The translations under genes were made by a program, and so were the position numbers. Below the pieces are notes generated by a model that worked only from the letters and a program-made list of their open reading frames with translations, made no database searches and was not told the DNA's origin. From Pseudomonas sp. stari2 (GTDB taxonomy: Bacteria > Pseudomonadota > Gammaproteobacteria > Pseudomonadales > Pseudomonadaceae), in NCBI RefSeq assembly GCF_040760005.1, contig NZ_CP099760.1:4335501-4399500 (forward strand): a stretch of 64,000 nucleotides of DNA. Reading direction: 5' to 3'. Shown here piece by piece: positions 40,601 to 49,552 of the stretch (position 1 is its first letter; the number at the start of each line of letters is the position of its first letter).

Positions 40601-43600
40601 ATGGCGTTGGACAGTTGCAGCGCCGAGGTGCTGTCGAGAGTGCCGTTGCCCGACACACTCAATGCACCGCTGCTGATCGCGCTGTTGTTGCCCAGAATCA
40701 GCGTGCCACCGGCGAGCTGAGTACCGCCGCTGTAGGTGTTGCTGCCATTGAGGGTCAGGCTCGATGGACCGGTCTTGATCAGGCTGCCGCTGCCGCTGAC
40801 CACACCGCCGAGAGTCAAGGCGTTGGAACCGGCGACGGTGAGCCCGCCATTGAGCACCACATCGTTGGCCAGGCTGACGGCCGTGTTGCTGTCCAGCGCC
40901 GTGCCGTTGGCGGCGGTCAATACGCCAGTGCCAAGGGCCGCGTTGTTGCCGACCACAATCTTGCCGCCGTTGAGCGCGGTGCCGCCGGTGTAACCGTTGG
41001 CGGCGTTGAGCACCAGAGTGCCGGTGTCGTATTTGCCCAGTGTGCCGGCGCCGTTGAGCGCGACGCCAATGGTCGCCGTAGCGTTCGGATCGACCCGCAC
41101 GGTGGCATTGCCCAGCGAACCGTTGACCAGATTCAGCGAACCCGCCGTACCGTTCTGCAGGCTGTAGCCGTCGGTGACGAACTGCATGCCGGTGATGGTC
41201 TGGGCGCCGTTGACGGTCACGGTGCCTGCCGCGCCCTGGAACACCGCGAAGTTGTTGGTCCAGGCCTGGTTGGTGGTGCCGTTCACATCGGTCCAGTTGG
41301 TGGTCCCAGTGCCCCAGATGCCGCTGCCGCCATCGACCGAACCGTTGGCAACAAGCTGGTTGCCGTCCCAGAACTGCACGGTGACGCCCGGTGCAGTAAC
41401 CAGCAGGTTGATCTGGTTGGCCAGTGCGGTTTGCAGGGTCAGGTCGCCCGGCGTGACACTGCCCGGCACGGTGCCGATCAGCATGCCGTTGTCGGTCAGG
41501 CCGCCGGTGTAGTTGATCAGGCGATACACGCCGCTGCCGAATCCGCCGATATCGCTGACGTTGAGGGTGCCGTCGAGGGTCAGATTGCCGCCGACGTTGA
41601 CCAGCGCGTTACCGCCGCCGGAAACCGGTGCGCCGAGGCCAACATCGAAGTTGGAGTTGGCGTTGAACACCAGCGAGTTCACCGACAGGGTGCTGCCGGT
41701 GGCGCCGGCCAGATGACCTCCATCCGCCACGGTCACCGCCCCGCCGAGCGAGCCGCCGCCGGTCAGGGTGCCGCCGCTGTTAACCAGTACGCTGGCGCTG
41801 TCCAGCGAACCGCTGACGTTCAAGGTGCCGGCGTTGACCGTGGTGTTGCCGGTCAGGCTGTTGAGGCCGGTCAGGGTCAGCGTTCCGGTGCCGAGTTTGC
41901 TCAGTTCGCCGGTGCCGGTGAGCACACCGTCGAAAATGCTGCTGGCGTTGTTGCCGCCGATGCTCAGGGTGTTGCCGCCGCCGATCAATGCGGTACCGCT
42001 GCCGGTCAGGCTGGCGAGGCTGCCGGAGCCGCCGAGGTTGAGGGTCGCCGCAGCGCCGAGATTGACCCCGGCGTTGCTGCCCAGTGCCGAGTTGCCCAGG
42101 GTGGTGAGGCTGCCAGCCTGCACGTCGAAGGTGCCGCCGAAGGTGTTGTTGCCGGTCAGCGTCAGGTCGGCCAGACCGTTCTTGGTCAGTGTGCCCGCGC
42201 CGGCGATCACGCCGCCGAGCGTCAGGTTGTTGTTGCCGGCCACGCTCAGGTTGGCATTGACGTTGAGGTTGTTGGCCAGCACCAGCGGCGCCGTGGTGTC
42301 GAGGGTCGACGCACCCGCCACGGTCACCGCGCCGGAACCCAGGCCCGCCGAGGTACCGAGGGTCACGGTGCCGGCATTCATCGTGGTGCCGCCGCTGTAG
42401 GTGTTGATGCCGTTGAGGGTCAGGTTGGACGCGCCATTTTTGATCAGGCCACCGGTTCCGCTGACTACACCACTGAGGGCCACGTCGCTGTTGCCGATGT
42501 TGGTCAGGTTGGCGTTGAGCACCACGTTGTTGCCCAGCGACACCGAGGTGTTGCTGTCCAGCGCCGACGCACCGGCCACCGTCAGGTTGCCCAGACCGAG
42601 GGCGCCGTTGCTACCGGCGGTCAAGGTGCCGGCATTGAGGGTGACGCCGCCAAGGAAGTTGTTGGACCCACTCAGGATCAGGTTGGCCGCGCCGTTCTTG
42701 GTCAGGCTGCCGGCGCCGTTGATCGCACCGCTCAACGTCAGATCGTTGCTGCCGACGATGCCAAGGTTGCCCGCCAGGTTGATCGCGTTACCCGCGCTGA
42801 AGGCGCCGCTGGCATCCAGAGTGGTGCCGTTCGCCGCGTTCAGGGTGGCCGAGCCCAGCGCGCTGTTCGACGCCAGAATCAGACCGCCCGCGTTCAGTGC
42901 CACCGGCCCGAGGAAAGCGTTGTTGCCGCCGAGGGTCAGGCTGGCCGCGCCGTTCTTGATCAGGCCGCCGGTACCGGAAATGACACCGTTGAGGGTCAGC
43001 GCATTGCTGCCCAGCAGGGTGAGGTTGCCATTGAGCGTGGCAGCGTTGGCCAGGGTCACGGCGGTGTTGCTGTCCAGTTGTGTACCGGCATTGGCGATCA
43101 ACGCGCCAGTGCCCAGGGCGGTGTTGCTGCCGACCACCAGGGTGCCGCCATCCAGTTGCGTGCCGCCGGTGTAGCTGTTGGCGCCGTTGAGCACCAGGGT
43201 GCCGGCGTCGAGTTTGTTGAGGATGCCGCTGCCGTCGATGTTCACACCGACCGTGGCGGTCACGCCCGGATCGACCCGCATCGCCGTGGTGCCGCCGGTA
43301 CCGTTGACGGCGGTCAGCAAGCCCGACGAACCGTTGATCACGTTGTAGCCATCGGTGAGGAATTGCATCCCGGTGAACAGTTGCGTGCCGTTGACCGACA
43401 CCGTGCCGGCCGTGCCCTGGAACACCGCGAAGTCGCCGGCCCAGGTCTGATTCAGCGTGCCGTTGGAATTGGTCCAGTTAGTGCCGCCGGCATCCCAGGT
43501 GCCAGTGCCGCCATCCACCGTGCCGTTCGGAATTGTCTGGCTGCCGTCCCAGAAACGCAGGTTGGTATTCGGCGCCGACACCACCAGGTTGACCTGGTTG

Positions 43601-46600
43601 CCAAGAGTCTGCACGAGGATGTCGCCGAGGCCGTAACCCACCGGCACGCCGGCCACGGTCAGGCCGTTGTCGGTCAGTGCACCGATGAAGTTGAACAGGC
43701 GATAGACGCCGACACCGAAACCGCCGGCATCGGTGACGTTGAGATTACCGTCGAGGGTCAGGTTGCCGCCGATGTTCATCAGCGAACTGGTCGATGGCGT
43801 GGCGAGACTCGCGTCGACGTTGCTATTGGCGGTGAGCACCAGCGACGCGGCCGACAAGGTGTTGCCTGAAGACAACGCCAGATGGCCGCCATTGTTGATG
43901 GTGATTGTGCCCAGCGCAGAACCGCTGCCTGTCAGGGTACCGCCATTGTTGACGTTGACCTGATTGCTGGCCAGCGAACCACTGAGATTCAGCGTACCGC
44001 CATTGACGTTGGTGTTGCCGGTGATGCCGTTGGTGCCGGTGAGGTTCAGTGTGCCGGTGCCGACTTTGGTCAGGCCGCCACCGCCGCCGAGATTACCGTC
44101 AAAGGTACTGGTGCTGCTGACACCACCCACGGTCAACGTGTTGCCGCCACCGATCTGCACGCTGCCGCTGCCGCTCAGTCCGTTCAGGCTGCCGTTGCTG
44201 CCCAGGTTGAGACTCGCGCCGGCACTGATGTTGGCGCCGGAAGTATTGCCGAGTGCGCCGCTGGTCAGGGTGCTGACGCTGCCGGAGAGGATATTCAGCG
44301 CACCGGTAAAGGTGTTGGTGCCGCTAAGTGTCAGATCATCCAGGCCACTTTTGATCAGGTTGCCGGCACCGTCGATCACACCGCTGAGGTTCAGACCGTT
44401 GTTGCCGGCCACGGTCAGGTCGGCATTGAGCGTGATGTTGTTGCCGAGGCTGAGCGGACTGCTGTTATCCAGCGTCGCCGCACCACCGACGGTCAGGCCG
44501 CCACTGCCCAACGCAGCGGCCGAACCCAGTGTCAGCGTACCGGCGATGAGGGTGCTGCCACCGCTGAAGGTGTTGGTGCCGTTGACGGTCAGGTTGGCCG
44601 CGCCGTTCTTGATCAACTGGCCGGCGCCGCTGATCACGCCGCCGAGGGTCAGATCCTGAGTGCCGCCGACGCTCAGTGCCGCATTGAGCACGACCGCGTT
44701 GGCCAGACTGACCAGCGGCGAACTGCTGTCGAGGGTTGCTGCGCCGCCGACGGTCAAGGCGCCGGTGCCGAGGGCCGAACTGTTGCCGGCAGTCACTGTA
44801 CCGGCGTTCAGCGTGGTGCCGCCGACGTAAGTGTTGGTGCCGTTGAGGTTCAGGTTGGCCGCACCGTTTTTCACCAGGCTGCCGGCACCGGCGACGGTAC
44901 CGGTGAGGCTCAGGTCTGCGCTGCCACCCACGTTCATCGCACCGGCCAGGTTGACCTGGTTGCCCAGCGTGACGGCGGTGTTGGTGTCCAGCGTGGTGCC
45001 CGCCGCTGCGTTCAATGCGCCGCTGCCGATCGCGGTATTGCTGCCGACAATCAGCTTGCCGACGTTGAGTGCAGTGTTGCCGAAGTAGGTGTTGGCGCCG
45101 TTGAGAATCAGGTCGGCGGGGCCGCTCTTGGTCAGGCCACCGACACCGGAGACCACACCCGCGAGGGTCAGCGCGTTACTGCCGCCGATGGTCACGTTGC
45201 CGCCGAGGTTGACGTTGTTAGCCAGGCTCGTTGCGGTGCTGGCGTCCAGTGTGGTGGTGTTGCCAGCGTTGAGCACGCCGGTGCCGAGCGCGGTGTTGGA
45301 GCCGACGACCAGTGTCCCGGCGTTCACCGACGTAGCACCGGTGTAGGTATTGTTGCCGGTCAGGGTCAGGGTCGAAGAACCGGTCTTGATCAGGTTGCTG
45401 CCGCCGCTGATCACGCCGCCGAGGGTCAGCGGGTTGGCGCCGCCGGCAGTCAGGTTGGCGTTCAGCGCAATCGCGTTGTTCAGCGTCACGTTGGCGCTGC
45501 TGTTGAGCGTTGAGCTCCCCCCCACGGTCAGCGTGCCGGTACCGAGTGCCGCGCCGTTGCCGACGGTCAGGCTGCCGGCGTTGAGCGCCGTGCCGCCGGT
45601 GAAGGTGTTGACGCCGTTGAGGGTCAGGTTGGCAGTGCCGTTCTTGATCAACTGGCTGGCACCGCTGAGCACACCGCCCAGGGTCAGACCATTGCTGCCG
45701 CCGATGCTCAGGTTGCCGTTGAGCGCAACGTTGTTGCCGAGGCTGACGGCGGTGTTGCTGTCCAGGGTCGCGGCGCTGGCGACAGTCAGGTTGCCGCTGC
45801 CCAGTGCGGCGGCGTTGCCGACGGTCAGGCTGCCGGCGTTCAGCGTGGTGCCGCCGTTGAAGGTGTTGGCACCGTTGAGAATCAGGTTGGCCGTGCCGTT
45901 CTTGGTCAGCCCGCCGCTGCCGCTGACCACACCGCCAAGGGTGAGGTTGGCGTTGCCGGCGATGTTGAGGTTGCCACCGAGGGCGACGGCGTTGCCAAGC
46001 GCTACGGTAGTGCTCGCGTCAAGCGTGGTGCCCGCCGCCGTGGTCAGCGCGCCGGTACCCAGCGCGGTGTTGGAGCCGACGATCAGCGTCCCGTTGTTCA
46101 GCGCCGTACCGCCGGAGAAAGTGTTGTTGCCGCTGAGAGTCAGGTTCGCGGTACCGCCCTTGATCAGGTTGCCGGCGCCGCTGATGACGCCGCTCAAACC
46201 AAGTGCCTGGGTGCCGCCGATGGTCAGCCCGCCCGCCAGCGCCACAGCGTTAGCCAGCGTCACCGCCGTGGTCGCATCCAGTGTGGTGCCGGCCGCAGCG
46301 TTCAATGCGCCTGTGCCGAGGGCGGTGTTGCTGCCGACGAACAAGGTGCCGCCGTTGAGCGCGGTGGTGCCGCTGTTGGTGTTGTTGCCGGTCAGGGTCA
46401 GGCTGGCGCTGCCGCTCTTGGTGATCGCGCCAGTGCCGGAGACGATGCCAGCCAGGGTCAGGGCATTGCTGCCGAGCACGTTCAACGCACCGGTGATACC
46501 GACGTTGTTGGCCAGGGTCACGTTACCGGTACTGTCCAGACTGGTGCCGGCGGCGGTGTTGAGCACCCCGCTGCCCAGAGCGTTGTTATTGCCCACGTGC

Positions 46601-48159
46601 AAGGTGCCGGCGTTCAAGGTTGTGGTACCGCTGTAACCGGTGTTGGCGCCGCTGAGCGTCAGACTGCCGCTGCCGGTCTTGGTCAGGCCGCTGGCGCCGC
46701 TGATCAGCCCGCCCAGTGTCAGGGCCCCGGTGCCGGTCGCCGTCAGTGTGCTGTTGAGGGTGATCGCGTTATTCAGCGAAATCGGGCTCGATGCCGAAAT
46801 GCTGGAAGAGCCGCCAACGGTAATGCCGCCGGTACTGAAGGCCTGGTTGTTCCCCACCTGCACCACACCGCCATTGAGTACGGTATTGCCGGTGTAGGTG
46901 TTGATCCCGTTGAGGTTGAGCTGGCCGCTGCCGACTTTGGTCAGGCCGCCGCTGCCGGACAATACGCCGCTGAGCGTGGTGGCGTTCACGCCCTGTACCG
47001 TCAGACCACCAGCGCCAAGGGAAATCAGGTTGCTGATGTTCAATCCGGCATTGCTGGCCTGCAGGATCCCGCCATTGGACGTCAGCACACCGCTGCCGAA
47101 CGCGCCGTTGTCATTAAACAGCGCCACACCCCCATTGAGAGTGGTGGCACCGCTGACCAATGGCCCCTGCAAAGTCCAGGTGCCGCTGTTGAGGGTCATG
47201 TTGTTGAAGTTGACGTAAGTCGCGCTGGATGCCGTACCGGTCCCGGTGGTTCCGCCGCCGACACCGATCGGGTTTTGCAGGATCAGGGTATTGGTGCCAC
47301 CCGCACCGCCATCGATCGTGCCGGTCGGAGCGAAAGTCAGGTTGATACCGATCAGGCCACCGAGGCCGACGGTGACTTGCACACCGTCGCCGACGTTAAC
47401 GCTGGAACCGGTGATTGCGTAGAACGTGTTGGTGCTGCCCGCCCCCATCGACACGCCGCCGGTGATGTTGCCGGCGTTGGTGAAGGTGTTGCCCGCCGCC
47501 GACGTTTCGAACGCGATCCGGCCATTGATCGTGCCGCTGGCGCTGTTGGTCATGTTGACTTGCGAACCGCCATACACCCCGACCACCGGGGTATCGGCCA
47601 GGGTAATCCCGCCGACTGACAGCCCGGTCGAGGTAATCGTGCCGTCGTTGGTGATGGTCGTAGTGCCCGCCGCCGCATTGTTCACCGCAAGCCCCAGACC
47701 GTCGATGCTGGTCAGGTTGAGGCCGAGCAACATGCCGGTGCCGCGGATGATCCCGGTAGTGTTGTTGGCGATGCTCACCGTGCTGGTCGCGCCGGTGCCG
47801 ATGAACGCACCGCCGCTGAGTACCGAAACCAGCCCCAGCAATGCCGGGTCGAGGGTACCGGAGTTGTTCAGGCTGACGTTCACCCCGGTCAAGTCCATCA
47901 CGTGGCCGCCGAGGGTCGCGTTCATCTGTGCACCGGAATTGACATTGACCGTCAGGCCATTGGCGGCACTGCTGAAATTGTTCAGGAACAACGGCAGGCT
48001 CGGCACCCCGCTACAAGTCACCGTCGAGCCGGCAGTGGAACAGGTGGCCAGCGCCGGCATGCTGACGCCTGCGAAGAGGAACCCGGCGACACTCAAGTGC
48101 ACTGCAAGGGAAAGTGGGGAAAAACGCGAGACGAGATCGACACCAAACCTTGCTTCCAC
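37639..48159 (-). CDS. Giant autotransporter adhesin-like protein (3,506 residues)
   Basis: A type V secreted surface protein. Signal peptide about 1-38 (ends MPALA). The passenger (about 39-3230) is a predicted beta-helix with about 24 autotransporter-associated beta-strand repeats, consensus NTYTGGTTLNAGTLTVGSN-type units about 78 residues apart. Three copies of a different module beginning near residues 1534, 2261 and 2782 (FWDGSQ, FWDGNQ, FWNGGK, each followed by a Trp-rich GGxGxW-NW stretch) break the series. The C-terminal barrel (about 3235-3506) ends SFSQSF with the terminal Phe read by the BAM complex. The GTG at 48159 has AAGGAG 6 bases upstream. Likely role: adhesion or biofilm; no protease or lipase motif seen. 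Confidence 0.95.
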   Translation of the reverse strand: MEARFGVDLVSRFSPLSLAVHLSVAGFLFAGVSMPALATCSTAGSTVTCSGVPSLPLFLNNFSSAANGLTVNVNSGAQMNATLGGHVMDLTGVNVSLNNSGTLDPALLGLVSVLSGGAFIGTGATSTVSIANNTTGIIRGTGMLLGLNLTSIDGLGLAVNNAAAGTTTITNDGTITSTGLSVGGITLADTPVVGVYGGSQVNMTNSASGTINGRIAFETSAAGNTFTNAGNITGGVSMGAGSTNTFYAITGSSVNVGDGVQVTVGLGGLIGINLTFAPTGTIDGGAGGTNTLILQNPIGVGGGTTGTGTASSATYVNFNNMTLNSGTWTLQGPLVSGATTLNGGVALFNDNGAFGSGVLTSNGGILQASNAGLNISNLISLGAGGLTVQGVNATTLSGVLSGSGGLTKVGSGQLNLNGINTYTGNTVLNGGVVQVGNNQAFSTGGITVGGSSSISASSPISLNNAITLNSTLTATGTGALTLGGLISGASGLTKTGSGSLTLSGANTGYSGTTTLNAGTLHVGNNNALGSGVLNTAAGTSLDSTGNVTLANNVGITGALNVLGSNALTLAGIVSGTGAITKSGSASLTLTGNNTNSGTTALNGGTLFVGSNTALGTGALNAAAGTTLDATTAVTLANAVALAGGLTIGGTQALGLSGVISGAGNLIKGGTANLTLSGNNTFSGGTALNNGTLIVGSNTALGTGALTTAAGTTLDASTTVALGNAVALGGNLNIAGNANLTLGGVVSGSGGLTKNGTANLILNGANTFNGGTTLNAGSLTVGNAAALGSGNLTVASAATLDSNTAVSLGNNVALNGNLSIGGSNGLTLGGVLSGASQLIKNGTANLTLNGVNTFTGGTALNAGSLTVGNGAALGTGTLTVGGSSTLNSSANVTLNNAIALNANLTAGGANPLTLGGVISGGSNLIKTGSSTLTLTGNNTYTGATSVNAGTLVVGSNTALGTGVLNAGNTTTLDASTATSLANNVNLGGNVTIGGSNALTLAGVVSGVGGLTKSGPADLILNGANTYFGNTALNVGKLIVGSNTAIGSGALNAAAGTTLDTNTAVTLGNQVNLAGAMNVGGSADLSLTGTVAGAGSLVKNGAANLNLNGTNTYVGGTTLNAGTVTAGNSSALGTGALTVGGAATLDSSSPLVSLANAVVLNAALSVGGTQDLTLGGVISGAGQLIKNGAANLTVNGTNTFSGGSTLIAGTLTLGSAAALGSGGLTVGGAATLDNSSPLSLGNNITLNADLTVAGNNGLNLSGVIDGAGNLIKSGLDDLTLSGTNTFTGALNILSGSVSTLTSGALGNTSGANISAGASLNLGSNGSLNGLSGSGSVQIGGGNTLTVGGVSSTSTFDGNLGGGGGLTKVGTGTLNLTGTNGITGNTNVNGGTLNLSGSLASNQVNVNNGGTLTGSGSALGTITINNGGHLALSSGNTLSAASLVLTANSNVDASLATPSTSSLMNIGGNLTLDGNLNVTDAGGFGVGVYRLFNFIGALTDNGLTVAGVPVGYGLGDILVQTLGNQVNLVVSAPNTNLRFWDGSQTIPNGTVDGGTGTWDAGGTNWTNSNGTLNQTWAGDFAVFQGTAGTVSVNGTQLFTGMQFLTDGYNVINGSSGLLTAVNGTGGTTAMRVDPGVTATVGVNIDGSGILNKLDAGTLVLNGANSYTGGTQLDGGTLVVGSNTALGTGALIANAGTQLDSNTAVTLANAATLNGNLTLLGSNALTLNGVISGTGGLIKNGAASLTLGGNNAFLGPVALNAGGLILASNSALGSATLNAANGTTLDASGAFSAGNAINLAGNLGIVGSNDLTLSGAINGAGSLTKNGAANLILSGSNNFLGGVTLNAGTLTAGSNGALGLGNLTVAGASALDSNTSVSLGNNVVLNANLTNIGNSDVALSGVVSGTGGLIKNGASNLTLNGINTYSGGTTMNAGTVTLGTSAGLGSGAVTVAGASTLDTTAPLVLANNLNVNANLSVAGNNNLTLGGVIAGAGTLTKNGLADLTLTGNNTFGGTFDVQAGSLTTLGNSALGSNAGVNLGAAATLNLGGSGSLASLTGSGTALIGGGNTLSIGGNNASSIFDGVLTGTGELSKLGTGTLTLTGLNSLTGNTTVNAGTLNVSGSLDSASVLVNSGGTLTGGGSLGGAVTVADGGHLAGATGSTLSVNSLVFNANSNFDVGLGAPVSGGGNALVNVGGNLTLDGTLNVSDIGGFGSGVYRLINYTGGLTDNGMLIGTVPGSVTPGDLTLQTALANQINLLVTAPGVTVQFWDGNQLVANGSVDGGSGIWGTGTTNWTDVNGTTNQAWTNNFAVFQGAAGTVTVNGAQTITGMQFVTDGYSLQNGTAGSLNLVNGSLGNATVRVDPNATATIGVALNGAGTLGKYDTGTLVLNAANGYTGGTALNGGKIVVGNNAALGTGVLTAANGTALDSNTAVSLANDVVLNGGLTVAGSNALTLGGVVSGSGSLIKTGPSSLTLNGSNTYSGGTQLAGGTLILGNNSAISSGALSVSGNGTLDSTSALQLSNAINLGAQLTLAGNLNTTLIGAITGSGSLVKNGSGDLLLSGANTYSGGTTLNGGNTRGDTSSLQGAIVNNAALTFEQNSDGSYTGNLTGAGSLTKTGTGALLLTGNNTFTGNTAVQAGTLNVNGVLNSASVNVASGAKIGGSGHFGGAVQLADGATLLGGSGTTPLSVGSLALSSGTNLDFSLGSAASSTTVVNVAGNLTLDGTLNISNAGGFGTGVYQLFTYGGNLTNNGLVFGSLPVSAANLTLQTALANQINLLVQNAPGEVQFWNGGKTNPDGTIGGGNGVWGPGTNWTDPTGTQAQGSSGQFAVFGGQGGTVTVQGNQQFTGLQFLVNGYSLVPDAGDTLTPVNGAGGTPAPIRVNAGASAQIDVPLIGTGGIEKLDAGTLILTAANTYSGGTTVSGGTLIGNSTSLQGNIIDNAALVFQQNADGKFNGRLSGTGALAKRGTGTLLLTGDQPFSGAVSVDQGVLQVGSRAARASLGGQVTVANGAGLSGNGSVGSVVNHGVVASGGGDGTLSVAGNLTNAADGVLALTVSSPTATPLAVGGTATLGGGLQVNSLAPFTGNTVYSLITAGGGVTGTFSAADLPQYAFLDAALVYSPDAVNLVVSRNGNSFADVAATGNQRNTASALMRNGPAGAALQNEIVNLSVAGARHAFDSLSGEIHASTASAVLEDSRFVREAVNDRMRQPTCSASDDPRRTLAPSDTQLSSNGCHGEMVGWARAIGAWGDMGGDSNTAKVDRSLGGFMLGTDKQLDDQWRAGMAAGYTRGNLNAHDRNSDAKVDSYHLAAYLSSQFDALAVRLGAAYSWHSIETKRDVSVGSYNDRLKADYDARSAQVFGEVGYAINAAGVAIEPFAGLAYVNYDSDTAKEKGGVGRLKGDADQDITYSTLGVRIGKLVTLANGSQLTPRAAIGWRHAYGDTKPDADLTFIDGGASFSTQGVPIAKDSALLEAGVDFQISPTGKLGIGYSGQVSSDNNDSAMTISFSQSF
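39180..46990 (-). repeat. Degenerate ~235-bp repeats inside the autotransporter gene
   Basis: About 24 units of roughly 235 bases encode the beta-strand repeats. Units near 43.2-46.6 kb are most alike. Three larger segments near 39.8, 41.4 and 43.5 kb repeat a second module, which points to segmental duplication of whole blocks. Unit boundaries were read by eye from the protein. Confidence 0.85.
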
Positions 48160-48485
48160 GGGCGACTCCTTTCGTGGCCAGTTTCATCCTTGAAAAGCGT
48201 GCAGCAACGGTGAGCACCAACAACGCACACACGCCAATCAGGTGTATGACAGTCATCAGATAACTGCCGCGTTCCAGACACACGCTAGTTGATGCCCTCC
48301 AATGGGGCACCGGTTAAATAGTGTTAATACTTTTGTGCGATAAGCCCCCGCAGTGATACTTCGGACTGTTCTGAGCATGGGGTTTCGGCCTTTTCACGGA
48401 AGGCCGGCGGCACTTGACCGAGTGGCCAGATAAATCTTCGATTTGGCCGTTTTTTCAGCGTATTGCGTAATCTGGTACGGCTTGT

Positions 48486-48497
48486 GCAAACGTTTGC
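48486..48497. promoter_or_regulatory. PurR-like operator upstream of tsx-nup
   Basis: GCAAACGTTTGC is a perfect 12-base palindrome and equals the core of the E. coli PurR consensus ACGCAAACGTTTGCGT. It lies 81 bases upstream of the Tsx-like gene, in front of a nucleoside uptake operon, where a purine- or nucleoside-responsive LacI-family repressor would make sense. No LacI-type gene is in the window. Confidence 0.6.
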
Positions 48498-48578
48498 TAT
48501 TCGCTGTTGAACGCATTTTCGTTACAAAACCATACAGGCCCAGTCATTCCGGGCCCGGATTCGCAAAAAGGACTTTGA

Positions 48579-49538
48579 ATGCACGCATCTTTCTGCCGCC
48601 GACGTCGTGGTGCGCCCCCGTTTGCTGTTTCTTTGCTACTGGCTGGCGTTACCGGATTTCTCAGTCACAGCGTACTTGCCCAACCTGCCCTGCCCGAAGA
48701 ATCGGCCCAGGGCGAAGCCCTCAGCCCCGAAGCCAGCCCGCCGAAAAAAGGCGCGTACCTGTCGGACTGGTACAACCAGGACCTGATGCTGATCGGCAGC
48801 AAGGACATCAGCTTCGGCCCGCAACCGGCCGACGATATCTACCTGGAATATGAATACTTCGGGCGTAAAGGGCCGTTCGAGCTGTACGGCTACATCGACA
48901 TTCCGAAGATCTTCAACATCGGCAACAGCCACGACAAAGGCGTATGGGACCACGGCTCACCGGTGTTCATGGAACACGAACCGCGCATCTCCATCGACTA
49001 CCTCGCCGGCCGCAGCCTGGCCATCGGACCGTTCAAGGAATGGTACGTGGCGTTCGACTGGATCTACGACCACGGCAGCCGCAAGGAAAACCGCGCCAAC
49101 ACGCTGTACAGCGGTTTGGGTACCGACATCGACACCCACTCGCGGGTCAACCTGTCGGCCAACCTGTACGGGCGCTACCAGTGGGAAAACTACGGCGCCA
49201 GCAATGAATATTCGTGGGACGGCTACCGTGCGCAGCTCAAGTACATCGTGCCGATCGACAAATTCAGCAACGGTGCCTCGCTGACCTACATTGGTTTCAC
49301 CAACTTCGACTTCGGCTCGGACCTGCACAAGGACAACCCGGCACGCACCGCCAATGCCACAGTGGCGACCAACGTATTGCTGTACTCGTTCACCCACCTG
49401 CGCTTCACCCTGGTCGGCCGTTATTTCCACAACGGCGGCAACTGGGAAGACGGCAGCGAGCTGAACTTCGGCGACGGCAATTTCCGCGCACGTTCCAATG
49501 GCTGGGGTTACTACGCCGGCATCGGTTATCAGTTCTGA
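48579..49538 (+). CDS. Tsx-like nucleoside-specific outer-membrane channel
   Basis: A 319-residue outer-membrane barrel. Signal peptide ends near SHSVLAQ. The barrel reads closely on E. coli Tsx: GPFKEWYVAFDWIYD, GLGTDIDTHSRVNLSANLY, YQWENYGASNEYSWDGYR, LTYIGFTNFDFGSDL, ending GWGYYAGIGYQF with terminal Phe. Tsx admits nucleosides and deoxynucleosides. The N-terminus has an extra ~35-residue Pro/Glu-rich stretch before the first strand. It is followed by the NUP-family gene after 14 bases, forming a nucleoside uptake operon. Confidence 0.92.
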   Translation: MHASFCRRRRGAPPFAVSLLLAGVTGFLSHSVLAQPALPEESAQGEALSPEASPPKKGAYLSDWYNQDLMLIGSKDISFGPQPADDIYLEYEYFGRKGPFELYGYIDIPKIFNIGNSHDKGVWDHGSPVFMEHEPRISIDYLAGRSLAIGPFKEWYVAFDWIYDHGSRKENRANTLYSGLGTDIDTHSRVNLSANLYGRYQWENYGASNEYSWDGYRAQLKYIVPIDKFSNGASLTYIGFTNFDFGSDLHKDNPARTANATVATNVLLYSFTHLRFTLVGRYFHNGGNWEDGSELNFGDGNFRARSNGWGYYAGIGYQF

Positions 49539-49552
49539 ATCCAGGAGCCATC

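Noticed and set aside
39370..43869. A 1,499-codon open frame on the + strand
   Set aside because: It is antisense to the autotransporter, mirrors its repeats, has no ribosome site or family motif, and is rich in Gly/Gln/Ala as expected from reverse reading of such repeats.
43882..47619. Further long + strand open frames antisense to the autotransporter
   Set aside because: Same reason: they are shadows of the repeat coding in other frames, with no start signals.
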